Shown here one piece after another: positions 50,839 through 58,862 of a DNA stretch of 64,000 nt. The translations under genes and the position numbers were made by a program. Positions within the stretch are counted from its first letter, which is position 1. Each line of letters opens with the position of its first letter. The notes beneath the pieces are model-generated. The model made no database searches. It saw nothing but the letters and a program-made list of their open reading frames with translations, and was not told the origin of the DNA. Where the stretch lies: contig QXXE01000012.1 in the NCBI GenBank assembly GCA_009911355.1, forward strand, positions 1-64,000. The letters run 5' to 3'. The DNA comes from Clostridiaceae bacterium (lineage in GTDB: Bacteria > Bacillota > Clostridia > Oscillospirales > Butyricicoccaceae).

Positions 50839-51822
50839 CTATCCAATGTATTTTCTATGTGCCAGCTTCACATTCTGTTGTTTCACCATTGCATAGTGCA
50901 TGGTGGTGTCGATTTTCTGATGCCCTAAGAGCTGCTGGACTTGCTCTATGGGCATTCCTTTGTCTATGGCAGTTGTAGCCAGTGTACGCCTGAACTTGTG
51001 AGGGTGAACCTTCGGGATATTCAGACGCTTTCCCAGCTCCCGAAGGCGTGTCTCCACTCCGCCAATCATCAATCGGTCAAAGGGCGCTTTCAGTGAAACA
51101 AACAAAGCCGGGTTTTCATCGGTTCTGCCCTCAAGATAGTTTTGAAGGTGTATCTTCGTCCTTGCATCGAAGTAGACCAATCGCTCTTTATTACCCTTGC
51201 CGATAACAACGCATTCGCGTTCGTTGAAGTTGATGTCTTCGCGGTTTAGCGTGACAAGCTCACCAACACGCATTCCGGAGGATGCCAGAAGATCAATCAT
51301 CGCCAAGTCCCGTGCTGTTGTGCAGTTGTCACGCATCAGCTCTAACGCTTCATCGGTGTAGGTGTCCTTGACCACCTTTGCAGTCTTGACTTTGTGAATC
51401 CGGCGTACCGGGCTTTTCAAGATAAAGTCCTCATCCTCAAGCCAAGAGAAGAAGCTGGACAGAATCCGACGAATGTTGTCTATGGTTACTTTGCTCGACC
51501 TGCGCTGAACCTGATAGTTGGTCAAATAGCGGCGCAAATCATCTGTGGTGATCTGTTGCACAGCCTTTCCAACTCTGGAAATCAGAGCCTCAATCGTCTT
51601 CCGGTAGTAGCTCAGGGTTTTCTCCGAACAGCCTTCGATCCGCTTTGCCGTGATAAATGCTTCGACTGCATCTGTTTCTTCTGCTGGGATTGAGCCACTA
51701 TCATAGGTGATCGTTGCCCCAACTAATGTCGCAGTCATTGCATCCCGAAGGTGCATGAGCTGTTCGTTGTTGAGATACGGAAGCATTTTTTGCTGTATCT
51801 CCGTGATGAGTTGTTCTGTCAT
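50839..51822 (-). CDS. Tyrosine recombinase of the hsdS shufflon
   Basis: A 327-residue XerC/D-type recombinase. The N-terminal SAM-like domain (AFITAKRIEGCSEKTLSYYR) precedes the catalytic domain: Arg in LLASSGMRVGELVTL, the HxxR in HPHKFRRTLATTA, then LLGHQKIDTTMHYAMV with the nucleophilic Tyr. It is encoded between the hsdS genes in the same operon, as in phase-variable type I loci with their own recombinase. It most likely catalyses inversion between the four core sites. It could also be an unrelated integrase, but the context argues against that. Confidence 0.9.
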   Translation of the reverse strand: MTEQLITEIQQKMLPYLNNEQLMHLRDAMTATLVGATITYDSGSIPAEETDAVEAFITAKRIEGCSEKTLSYYRKTIEALISRVGKAVQQITTDDLRRYLTNYQVQRRSSKVTIDNIRRILSSFFSWLEDEDFILKSPVRRIHKVKTAKVVKDTYTDEALELMRDNCTTARDLAMIDLLASSGMRVGELVTLNREDINFNERECVVIGKGNKERLVYFDARTKIHLQNYLEGRTDENPALFVSLKAPFDRLMIGGVETRLRELGKRLNIPKVHPHKFRRTLATTAIDKGMPIEQVQQLLGHQKIDTTMHYAMVKQQNVKLAHRKYIG

Positions 51823-51911
51823 TGTCGTGTCTCCTTTCGAGGTAAGAGAACGACATTCAGTGGCAGTCCCTTTTGTAAAACTCTCGCCACTGGTGAGAGC
51901 TATTCAGGCGG

Positions 51912-51925
51912 TAAACGATAATTTA
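51912..51925 (+). repeat. Inversion site D
   Basis: TAAACGATAATTTA, direct orientation, 6 bp past the stop codon of the complete hsdS. Confidence 0.8.
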
Positions 51926-51930
51926 GCGGC

Positions 51931-53181
51931 TTAGAGCTGGACGGCAGAGACATCAATCTCGCCGGACATGAGCTTAGGCAATATAGTGTCACGAACAAGG
52001 GCAAGCTGCTCATTTTCCATACCATTGGCATAGATTTTCGAGAAAACGGTTTGGCAAACGGCATCGAACTTCTCCACCAAGTCCTCCGGTGCAATGACAA
52101 TAGGCTCTGTTTCAATAAATCCATTGATGTCAAGATTTTTGATGCCTGTTGTTCCATTTTCGTAGGAAAAGAAAATGTCCCGGTCATAGAGGTACTGCCA
52201 ATAGTAGTACACATACATACTGTAACCAGCACGTGGTTTAAGGGCTTTGCAGAAGTTTGTGCAAACCATTCCCTTATCATACCGAGCAAGCAAAGCGTCT
52301 GATACAGCTGCGGCGCGTCCAGTAGATTGTGTCGGGCTACCACCAGAGATTTCAACAACTATATCTCCGTCAACAAGCTGCTTAGCAGCATAGTTCTTTG
52401 GCAAGATATAGCGTGTGGGCATTTTCCCCTTATTTCCTGCACGTACTTCCGGAATATCTGCTCCCCGAATGCAGTAAACCATCTCTGTGTTGTTGCCAGA
52501 AGGAGAATCTTTGCCCCAATCTCCGCTGATAGTCTTTTCAATGAGATTGGAGAAGGTGCCTTCCTTCCATAATATAGCGTCAGGATTATCAACAAACCAC
52601 TTCTTAAACAGGGCTTGAGCTTGCTGCCGTAAATTATCGTTTATCTCTTTGTTTACAATCAACTTCCTATCAATAGATTCAAGCGTACCTACGATGGCGT
52701 TCTGCTCATCAAATGACACGGGGTAGTTGATCATAATTTCATCTAACAGGCGGTCACGGTTTAGTTCAGTTTGTCCCGTAGAGCCTTCATCCAACTGCAA
52801 GACTTCCCATTGGTGCGCTTTAAGAGCGTAACCAAGGAACTTCTGCGTTACCTTTCCGTTTGAACGGATAAGGATCATGTGTCCGTCTATTGTAGTTGCG
52901 GACGGAACATCTTCAATTTGCGCAATTCTCCCAGCAGTTCCCGCACCTGTCGAATTGATCAGAATATCATCAGGTTTGACATATCGTTCAGGAGGGACTT
53001 TCTTTTTCAGGGTATCATGCAACCTTGAATCTCCATAGCTTATTCGGAAATTCCGATTGCACTTTTGATTGAGAACTCTAATGGTTGTCTCGGATGCTTC
53101 TTCTGCATACGAAGGAGCAATTCCTTTGGAAATATACCCAACCAGCTCTCGTAACGGTACCTCATGCCACTCAGATGTCAT
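51931..53181 (-). CDS. hsdS: Complete HsdS specificity subunit (TRD1a + TRD2a)
   Basis: A 416-residue HsdS. The first TRD (TSEWHEVPLRELVGYISKGI) is followed by the spacer with SFDEQNAIVGTLESIDRKLI and the codons of inversion site A (KEINDNLRQQAQALFKKW), then the second TRD (GDWGKDSPSGNNTEMVYCIR) and the C-terminal helix ending ILPKLMSGEIDVSAVQL. The start at 53181 overlaps hsdM by 11 bp. This is the expressed allele in the sequenced orientation. The site position, within the conserved spacer, allows exchange of the second TRD. Confidence 0.92.
   Translation of the reverse strand: MTSEWHEVPLRELVGYISKGIAPSYAEEASETTIRVLNQKCNRNFRISYGDSRLHDTLKKKVPPERYVKPDDILINSTGAGTAGRIAQIEDVPSATTIDGHMILIRSNGKVTQKFLGYALKAHQWEVLQLDEGSTGQTELNRDRLLDEIMINYPVSFDEQNAIVGTLESIDRKLIVNKEINDNLRQQAQALFKKWFVDNPDAILWKEGTFSNLIEKTISGDWGKDSPSGNNTEMVYCIRGADIPEVRAGNKGKMPTRYILPKNYAAKQLVDGDIVVEISGGSPTQSTGRAAAVSDALLARYDKGMVCTNFCKALKPRAGYSMYVYYYWQYLYDRDIFFSYENGTTGIKNLDINGFIETEPIVIAPEDLVEKFDAVCQTVFSKIYANGMENEQLALVRDTILPKLMSGEIDVSAVQL
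52630..52643 (-). repeat. Inversion site A inside the expressed hsdS
   Basis: TAAATTATCGTTTA on the plus strand; in hsdS it encodes I-N-D-N-L between the two TRDs, in frame with the same codons at sites B and C. Confidence 0.85.
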
Positions 53182-54673
53182 ATCCAATCGCCCCCAGTCG
53201 TTCTTTGATCTGAGCTTCAATTTCATGAGACTTAGTGAAAAGCTCAGACAGTTCAGAAGTCAGGCGTCCCATTTTCTCTTCAAACGGCTCACCGTCATCT
53301 TCCTGTTCCTCAATGCCAACATAGCGTCCCGGCGTGAGAATGTAATCTTGCTTTGCGATGTCCTGCGTAGTAACAACCGCGCAGAAGCCTTTTTCATCTT
53401 CAAGCGTTCCTTCTACAAAGGCGTTGTAGGTGTCGGCAATTTTCTTGATGTCTACATCCGTCAGTTCGCGCAGCTTCCGCGTAACCATAGTGCCGAGTTT
53501 CCGTGCGTCGATGAATAGTGTCTTGCCTTTCTGCTTCTTGTTCTTTGCAAGGAACCAGAGCGATACCGGGATCTGCGTCGTGTAGAATAGCTGCGTCGGC
53601 ATTGCAACGATACAGTCCACAAGGTCAGCATTGATAATGTTCTTGCGGATTTCACCTTCACCGCCGGACTGCGAAGAAAGCGAACCATTTGCAAGCACCA
53701 TGCCGATACGACCATTCGGAGCGAGATGCCAGATCATGTGCTGCAACCACGCGAAGTTTGCATTTCCAGCGGGAGGCGTACCATACTGCCAACGGACATC
53801 ATCAACGAGTTTATCCGCACCCCAGCCGGAGAGATTGAAGGGAGGATTCGCCATAATGAAGTCTGCCTTGAGTTGAGGGTGGCAATCGTTAAAGAACGTG
53901 TCCGCATTAAACTTGCCGAGGTCGGCTTCTATACCGCGAATGGCAAGATTCATCTGCGCCATCTTCCATGTGGTCGGGTTGGAGTCTTGACCAAAGACGG
54001 AAATCTTGTTGATGTTGCCGCCATGATTTTCGATGAACTTTGCGGACTGAACGAACATACCGCCAGAGCCGCAGCACGGGTCATAAACACGTCCATTAAA
54101 CGGTTGCAACACTTCAACAAGGGTACGTACAACGCAAGAGGGAGTATAGAACTCACCAGCAAGTTTGCCTTCTTGCTCGGCAAACTTGGAGAGACAGTAT
54201 TCGTATGTCCGACCAAGAATGTCCTTACTGTTTCCATGCTCGATCATCTGAATGTTGGTGAAGAGATCAACCACTTCACCAAGACGCCGCTTGTCCAGCT
54301 CTGGACGGGCGAAGTTCTTAGGAAGAATATCTTTGAGGCGCTTGTTTTCTTTCTCGATACTGCGCATTGCGTCATCAATCACCGTGCCAATTTCCGGCGT
54401 GTGAGCGGCAGCAGCAATCGCACTCCATCGTGCATTCTCAGGGACAAAGAAGATGTTTTCGGCAGTGTATTCGTCCTGATCCTCTTCAAATCCATCGCCT
54501 TCTTCAACCAGTTCCTTGTACTTTGCCTCGAAGCGATCAGAAATGTATTTCAAGAAAATCAATCCGAGAACGACGGACTTGTATTCGGATGCGTCGATGT
54601 TTCCGCGCAGGACGCAAGCCGCGTCCCAGATTTGTTTTTCAAAGCCGATATTGCTTGTGTTATTCTCAGCCAT
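53171..54673 (-). CDS. hsdM: Type I methyltransferase HsdM (locus 2)
   Basis: A 500-residue, apparently intact HsdM. The N-terminal helical domain (KQIWDAACVLRGNIDASEYK, VVLGLIFLKYISDRF) leads to the N6-adenine methylase fold with motif I YDPCCGSGGMFVQSA and motif IV IMANPPFNLSGWG; the C-terminus binds HsdS. GGAGGTTGCTGAA precedes the ATG at 54673. Unlike locus 1, no frameshift is seen, so locus 2 should be functional. Confidence 0.95.
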   Translation of the reverse strand: MAENNTSNIGFEKQIWDAACVLRGNIDASEYKSVVLGLIFLKYISDRFEAKYKELVEEGDGFEEDQDEYTAENIFFVPENARWSAIAAAAHTPEIGTVIDDAMRSIEKENKRLKDILPKNFARPELDKRRLGEVVDLFTNIQMIEHGNSKDILGRTYEYCLSKFAEQEGKLAGEFYTPSCVVRTLVEVLQPFNGRVYDPCCGSGGMFVQSAKFIENHGGNINKISVFGQDSNPTTWKMAQMNLAIRGIEADLGKFNADTFFNDCHPQLKADFIMANPPFNLSGWGADKLVDDVRWQYGTPPAGNANFAWLQHMIWHLAPNGRIGMVLANGSLSSQSGGEGEIRKNIINADLVDCIVAMPTQLFYTTQIPVSLWFLAKNKKQKGKTLFIDARKLGTMVTRKLRELTDVDIKKIADTYNAFVEGTLEDEKGFCAVVTTQDIAKQDYILTPGRYVGIEEQEDDGEPFEEKMGRLTSELSELFTKSHEIEAQIKERLGAIGYDI

Positions 54674-54742
54674 TTCAGCAACCTCCAAAGTTATAGTTTC
54701 ACACTTACTATCCTACAAAAAGAGCTGTACGAAAAACCGGAC

Positions 54743-54955
54743 TTAGTTCTTGTCCGTTCGCACAGCCTCACATATATCTCCGATGTCACAGTTCAAGTAA
54801 TCACAAATGCGCAGCAAAATAGAGAGGGACACTTCTTCCCCCTTATTCAGTTTTGTCCATGTTCCGGCAGACAACCCTACTTCATGTCGTAGAGAAGCCC
54901 TCTTTATGTCGCGTTCCAGAAGAAGCATCCATAGTTTCTTATAGCTTATGCGCAC
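54743..54955 (-). CDS. XRE-family regulator of RM locus 2
   Basis: A 70-residue Cro/CI-type protein: RISYKKLWMLLLERDIKRAS, then the HTH LRHEVGLSAGTWTKLNKGEE and LLRICDYLNCDIGDICEAVR. It is homologous to the 68-residue regulator at 2366 (ISYKKLW-LL-D-K). The GTG at 54955 has AAAGGA 8 bp upstream and matches the start of that relative; an ATG at 54964 is an alternative. It stands 69 bp upstream of hsdM, the same order as in locus 1. Confidence 0.82.
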   Translation of the reverse strand: MRISYKKLWMLLLERDIKRASLRHEVGLSAGTWTKLNKGEEVSLSILLRICDYLNCDIGDICEAVRTDKN

Positions 54956-54999
54956 GGCAACCATCCTTTCGCTTGCTTGCATTCAACATCGCTTATAAT

Positions 55000-55028
55000 A
55001 TTATACCGGATTTCATTCTCAAAAGCAA
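55000..55028 (-). promoter_or_regulatory. Sigma-70 promoter of RM locus 2
   Basis: On the minus strand TTGCTT (55028-55023) and a perfect TATAAT (55005-55000), 17 bp apart, 44 bp upstream of the XRE GTG start. Confidence 0.75.
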
Positions 55029-55086
55029 TCCGTTGATGCAGAAATTAAAGAAATAGTTTCAACTTCTCGAACCTTCTCTCAAGGAT

Positions 55087-55124
55087 GCAGGGCATCTCCG
55101 GTCAACAGAAGATGCCCTGCTTTT
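55087..55124 (+). terminator. Strong hairpin between relaxase and RM locus 2
   Basis: GCAGGGCATCT (55087-55097) pairs with AGATGCCCTGC (55110-55120), followed by TTTT. On the minus strand it lies 11 bp past the relaxase stop, where it probably ends relaxase transcripts although the T run is on the plus side. Confidence 0.7.
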
Positions 55125-55131
55125 GAAGAGA

Positions 55132-56496
55132 TTATTCGCGCTGTGTGCCGCGCAGATGATCACGGTCATGGTCAGCAGAAGGAGCGAGAAACGTATCAAC
55201 ATTAGACTTGATTGTCTCTATTTGCTTTACTTCTTTTTTGAGCTTCGCACGTTCATCATAGAGTCGCTGCTGCTCGTCAAGAAGTCGCTGCTGTTCCGCT
55301 TGCAGTGTCTTCAAGCTCGGCAGTTTTTCATCGCCCTGCATGGCAAGCAGCGTACTCCGCGCCGCCTCAAAGATCACAAGTTCGGCTTCATGCTTTGCCT
55401 TGAAGCTCGGCTTGTCTTTCGCCTTCTGGAAGGCGTCATATACGGGTTTTAGGCGCTGGTAGTTGGAGATGTTTTTAATAAGCGGCTGGACTTCCCGCAG
55501 ACGTGCTTCAACGACTTTCAGTTCCTTGCCGGTACGATCATAGGAGCTGTGAACATCCTCGACCTTCTTCTCAAGATCGGCGTATTGGAGCAAGTTGTTT
55601 TCCGTGAGATAGTTGAGCGTCCGTGCCGCTTCCTTGAGGATCGTGAGCTTGGCTTTATACTCATAGCCCTTGCTGTCGATAAGTCTGATCCGCTCCTGAA
55701 TATCTCCGATGAGAGAGATGCCCTTCGGCACGGTCTGCCTCCGGTTTCTGCGCGGCGTCCGTCCGGCAATCCGCTCCTTGATGCGTTCCTCGGTGTAGTT
55801 CTCTCCGATGGTTTTAGACCGGGTAAACCGCTCCTGTCCTTCAGCGCGAAAGGAGATATATTTGCCGGTCTTGATTTCATAACCAGCTTCCTGCATGAGC
55901 CGCAGAAAATCATCGTAATCCTTCGCTGTAATGACAAGCCGGTCGATGGTCTGCTTGAGTTTCTGCTTCCAGCTCGTGCCGCGTTTGGCTTCGGTGTACT
56001 CCTTGTAGCCCATGCCTTTGTTCTGAGAGGGAGGGATAACAGAGAGACCGTTTTCCTTACAGAGCCGGTCGCTGACCTCGCGCATATCATAGTAAATCCG
56101 CTTGTAGCTCTTGTATGCGTGGTAGTCCACAAAGTCAACCGCATTGAAAATCAGATGGTTATGAACATGGTCTTTGTCAATGTGAGTGGTCAGCACATAC
56201 TCATATTTTCCTCCGAGGATTTCGTCTGCAAACTGCTTGCCGATCTCGTGGGCAAGCTCCGGTGTGACCTCTCCAATTTCAAAGGACTGGATCACATGAC
56301 GGGCTATGATCCTGACCGGATTCATCCCTTTTTGCTCGGCTATTTTCCGCGTCCACTCAAATTCCCGCGCTGCGGTCTCGCTGGCACAGCCGTAGGACGA
56401 GACCAGCAGCTTCTCATCGGTCTTTTCGGGATTCAGAATGTACGCGATTGCCTTGCTCAAAGTTCCTCGGATTGCTTTGATTTTAGTAACTGCCAT
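55132..56496 (-). CDS. Relaxase (MobA/Rlx-type, MOBP-like)
   Basis: A 454-residue relaxase/mobilization nuclease. The catalytic domain has the start MAVTKIKAIRGTLSKAIAYI, and the metal-binding His motif THIDKDHVHNHLIFN at residues 104-118 (H105, H110, H112, H114). The C-terminal half is a long charged coiled coil (LQAEQQRLLDEQQRLYDERA). It nicks oriT and is carried into the recipient. It overlaps mobC by 40 bp, the usual arrangement. It is the likely relaxase of the ICE and could also serve the relaxase-less element at 78-15650. Confidence 0.92.
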   Translation of the reverse strand: MAVTKIKAIRGTLSKAIAYILNPEKTDEKLLVSSYGCASETAAREFEWTRKIAEQKGMNPVRIIARHVIQSFEIGEVTPELAHEIGKQFADEILGGKYEYVLTTHIDKDHVHNHLIFNAVDFVDYHAYKSYKRIYYDMREVSDRLCKENGLSVIPPSQNKGMGYKEYTEAKRGTSWKQKLKQTIDRLVITAKDYDDFLRLMQEAGYEIKTGKYISFRAEGQERFTRSKTIGENYTEERIKERIAGRTPRRNRRQTVPKGISLIGDIQERIRLIDSKGYEYKAKLTILKEAARTLNYLTENNLLQYADLEKKVEDVHSSYDRTGKELKVVEARLREVQPLIKNISNYQRLKPVYDAFQKAKDKPSFKAKHEAELVIFEAARSTLLAMQGDEKLPSLKTLQAEQQRLLDEQQRLYDERAKLKKEVKQIETIKSNVDTFLAPSADHDRDHLRGTQRE

Positions 56497-56786
56497 ACCG
56501 CGTCCATCTTTTCTTTCAGCTCGTCAATATCGTCCTGATAGAATCGTCCCGTCGAGTTGATCCTGCGGCAGACGGTATTGATGTTCACGCCGATCTTGTT
56601 GATTTCGGCGGCGAGCTTTTTCTGCTCCGTGTAGTCCACAACGATGATGTAGCCGTCGATCAGCATCTTCCTTGCATACGCACCGAAGTTCTCCGTGCCG
56701 ATCATCTCCATCTTCTTTGCAATCGTCCGTTCTTCCTGTGGTGTCAGCCAAATCTTCTTCTGAATGTCTCGTGTTCTTCGTACCAT
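56457..56786 (-). CDS. mobC: MobC-family relaxosome protein of the ICE
   Basis: A 109-residue MobC-like protein: ribbon-helix-helix start VRRTRDIQKKIWLTPQEERT, YARKMLIDGYI, then NKIGVNINTVCRRINSTGRF and DIDELKEKMDAVWQLL. It is distinct from the MobC at 11308 (same fold, low identity). GGAGGG precedes the ATG at 56786. It helps the relaxase load on oriT, which should lie just upstream. Confidence 0.88.
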   Translation of the reverse strand: MVRRTRDIQKKIWLTPQEERTIAKKMEMIGTENFGAYARKMLIDGYIIVVDYTEQKKLAAEINKIGVNINTVCRRINSTGRFYQDDIDELKEKMDAVWQLLKSKQSEEL

Positions 56787-57022
56787 GCTGCGCCCTCCGT
56801 CGTAAAGATTAGAAGGGTTTGGGACTATCCCAACAAGCAAAAATCTGATGTTAAGGGCAGGGTCTCCTTAACTGATTTTTCTCCGGTGGGTACTCACCGG
56901 ATTTGCTTGCTAATCTCCCAAAATCGTATTCCCCGAAGATTCCTCCGTGAAATGTCCCTTCACTTTACAACGGACACAAAAAGGGCGTTTGTTGAGTACC
57001 GGATTTCAAAAAAGTCAAAAAA
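56787..57022. other. Probable oriT region of the ICE
   Basis: A 236-bp gene-free region directly upstream of mobC-relaxase. It includes the inverted repeat CCGGTG/CACCGG at 56884-56901 and AT-rich stretches (AAAAAAGTCAAAAAATC near 57006). Position and structure fit an origin of transfer; the nick site cannot be named from sequence alone. Confidence 0.45.
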
Positions 57023-57682
57023 TCATTGGATTTCCCATGTGAAAGCCACTGTGTCTGTCACATCAATATCAACCGGCTCAATCTCAGGTGCGGCGCACTT
57101 GCTCATCGCCATGAGAGGCTGAATGCAGTCTTCAACATCGTAGCTTGTTCTGGAAAAAACATTGAGTTCGCCCCAGTTGTAGTCGATGTTGAGCAACTGC
57201 CCAAGCGTACTGCCTGATGCTTTGCAAAGAATCTCCGCCTTTGCCCTGGCGTTCTCCGTCGCATTGATCAGCAGCTCTTCGCTGACTCTTGCCGGATTTT
57301 TCACGGTGAACGCAATGCTGAGTTCTGGTTGCGCCCCACAATCCGCAATCGCAGAAATGACCTTTGCAAGCTGCTTGCTGTCAAAGTCAAAGGCAAGTTT
57401 CAAGCGATAGCTGCAAGCATATCCGGCAAACTCTCGCTTGTAATTTCCTTGCCGATCCTTGACATTCTCGTACCTTGTCTGGACATCAAAGCTCGTGGTT
57501 TTCAGGTCTTCCTTGCGATACCCAACGCGGACTGCGGCACCTTGCAGTCTTTCGATTCTCTCGGCAGCTTCCGACATTGCGCGGTCATAGGTTTCAGATA
57601 AGACTTCAATGTTCAGGGATAGGATGATGTAATCCGGTCTTGCGGAGACATTGCCTGTCCCTTTTACGGTGATTATTCTCAT
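57023..57682 (-). CDS. SIMPL-domain (DUF541) protein
   Basis: A 219-residue SIMPL/DUF541 protein: ITVKGTGNVSARPDYIILSL at the start and later YSYRLKLAFDF-like strand (FAGYACSYRLKLAFDFDSKQ). Many homologues are secreted, but no signal peptide is seen here, so it probably acts in the cytoplasm. Its function is unknown. Its ATG overlaps the last base of the vWA gene stop, so the two are cotranscribed. Confidence 0.8.
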   Translation of the reverse strand: MRIITVKGTGNVSARPDYIILSLNIEVLSETYDRAMSEAAERIERLQGAAVRVGYRKEDLKTTSFDVQTRYENVKDRQGNYKREFAGYACSYRLKLAFDFDSKQLAKVISAIADCGAQPELSIAFTVKNPARVSEELLINATENARAKAEILCKASGSTLGQLLNIDYNWGELNVFSRTSYDVEDCIQPLMAMSKCAAPEIEPVDIDVTDTVAFTWEIQ

Positions 57683-58338
57683 TACTTTCTCCCGTCCTTT
57701 CTGGAATTGTAGTCCTCATCAATACGCTTTTTCCAATTCGTACCCAGCGGTACGCTGCATCGGACAGCGGAAACCGCTTCGCTCAGAACTTCATAGTTGA
57801 GTTGCGTTCCCTCGCGGTCAGAGTGGTAATTGACCGCTCGATCTGCTCCAATTCCAAAATGCTTTGCCGTCTCAACTGCATCAATGTTTGCACCGAGGAA
57901 AAGAAACTCCCAGCCGTACTTTTCCTTCTGTCGCTCAATCATCTTCTTGACCTTCTCGCTGTCATAACGGCGGCTTGCATTCTCCATGCCATCCGTTGTG
58001 ATGACGAACAGTGTGTGTTCAGGGACATCCTCTTTTCTTGCGTACTTATGGACATTCCCAATGTGATGAATCGCTCCGCCGATAGCATCCAGAAGCGCGG
58101 TGCAGCCGCGAACGGAATAGTCTCTGTCGGTCATCGGATCCACCTTCTGAACCGGCACACGGTCATGGATAACCTCGCTCACGTTGTCAAAGAGAACGGT
58201 AGAGATCAATGCCTCGCCATTCTCTTTTTTCTGCTTTTCAATCATGGAGTTGAATCCTCCGATGGTGTCTGTTTCCAGTCCGCTCATAGAGCCGCTGCGA
58301 TCAAGGATGAATACGATCTCCGTCAAGTTCTTTCTCAT
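57682..58338 (-). CDS. von Willebrand factor A domain protein
   Basis: A 218-residue vWA protein. The MIDAS metal site is seen as FILDRSGSMSG (DxSxS), the conserved Thr in RGCTALLDAIGG and the later Asp in VITTDGMENAS. It is soluble and has no signal. The start at 58338 has CGGAGG upstream. Bacterial vWA proteins mediate protein contacts, sometimes with MoxR-type ATPases or in stress and DNA-damage operons; the partner here is unknown. Confidence 0.85.
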   Translation of the reverse strand: MRKNLTEIVFILDRSGSMSGLETDTIGGFNSMIEKQKKENGEALISTVLFDNVSEVIHDRVPVQKVDPMTDRDYSVRGCTALLDAIGGAIHHIGNVHKYARKEDVPEHTLFVITTDGMENASRRYDSEKVKKMIERQKEKYGWEFLFLGANIDAVETAKHFGIGADRAVNYHSDREGTQLNYEVLSEAVSAVRCSVPLGTNWKKRIDEDYNSRKDGRK

Positions 58339-58360
58339 GTTTTGTACCTCCGTATATAAA

Positions 58361-58397
58361 AATATGACTGCTTGGTGTCTCACCTTACAGTCATATT
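58361..58397. promoter_or_regulatory. 10-bp inverted repeat upstream of the vWA gene
   Basis: AATATGACTG (58361-58370) and CAGTCATATT (58388-58397) are exact inverts. They lie between yolD and the vWA ribosome binding site, as a leader hairpin or operator. Confidence 0.45.
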
Positions 58398-58439
58398 GTA
58401 CTTCGGTATTCACTTCATTTGGTCGCATGGCAAGCGACA

Positions 58440-58862
58440 TTATTCTAAGGACAAGAACAGCTCTCCGTCAATGCTTAGGATGTCATCCATCGGAATCTTC
58501 GTGCCGTCCTGCATGGTAATCAGGCGCTCAAAGTCATCAACCTTTATGACTGCGCCGGTTGCAGTTACATACGCACCGCCAGCTTTGCGCTCATCAGGTT
58601 TGAAGTAGGTTATTTCAACCTCCGGCTCTTCATCAAGGGCATCCATGAGAAGCTGATACCTCATGTTCAAAGCGGTCAAGGCTCCCTCATCAAGCTCAAT
58701 CCTTTCGTCGGTCAGACGTCCGGTTTCCTTGATTGCAGAATCATAGCCGGTGAGGGCGGCAAAGGGCGCAAACTGCGCTGCACGATCTGACATCGGCATT
58801 TGTGGTCGCGTTTTGGAAACGTGGTGAGGAAGTCCCATGATCTCGTCGTATTTTCCGTTCAC
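58440..58862 (-). CDS. YolD-like protein
   Basis: A 140-residue YolD family protein: PHHVSKTRPQMPMSDRAAQF, APFAALTGYDSAIKETGRLT and the C-terminal sheet with ISIDG-type end (LSIDGELFLSL). YolD genes stand next to Y-family polymerases in many Firmicutes. The ATG overlaps the polymerase stop by 4 bp. The role is thought to be control or partner of the polymerase; not proven. Confidence 0.85.
   Translation of the reverse strand: MNGKYDEIMGLPHHVSKTRPQMPMSDRAAQFAPFAALTGYDSAIKETGRLTDERIELDEGALTALNMRYQLLMDALDEEPEVEITYFKPDERKAGGAYVTATGAVIKVDDFERLITMQDGTKIPMDDILSIDGELFLSLE

Larger units (their letters stand above)
49629..52643. other. Invertible hsdS shufflon
   Basis: The segment is bounded and divided by four copies of a 13-14 bp site at 49629, 50294, 51912 and 52630, two in each orientation (plus: 49629, 51912; minus: 50294, 52630). 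It holds a silent hsdS half on the plus strand, a half hsdS and a complete hsdS on the minus strand, and a tyrosine recombinase gene. Inversion between opposite copies would swap target recognition domains behind the hsdS promoter. Described in sequence only; the invertible state is inferred. Confidence 0.8.

Noticed and set aside
50839-51822. The tyrosine recombinase as the ICE integrase
   Set aside because: It lies inside the hsdS operon between the inversion sites and far from any ICE end, so it fits the shufflon better.
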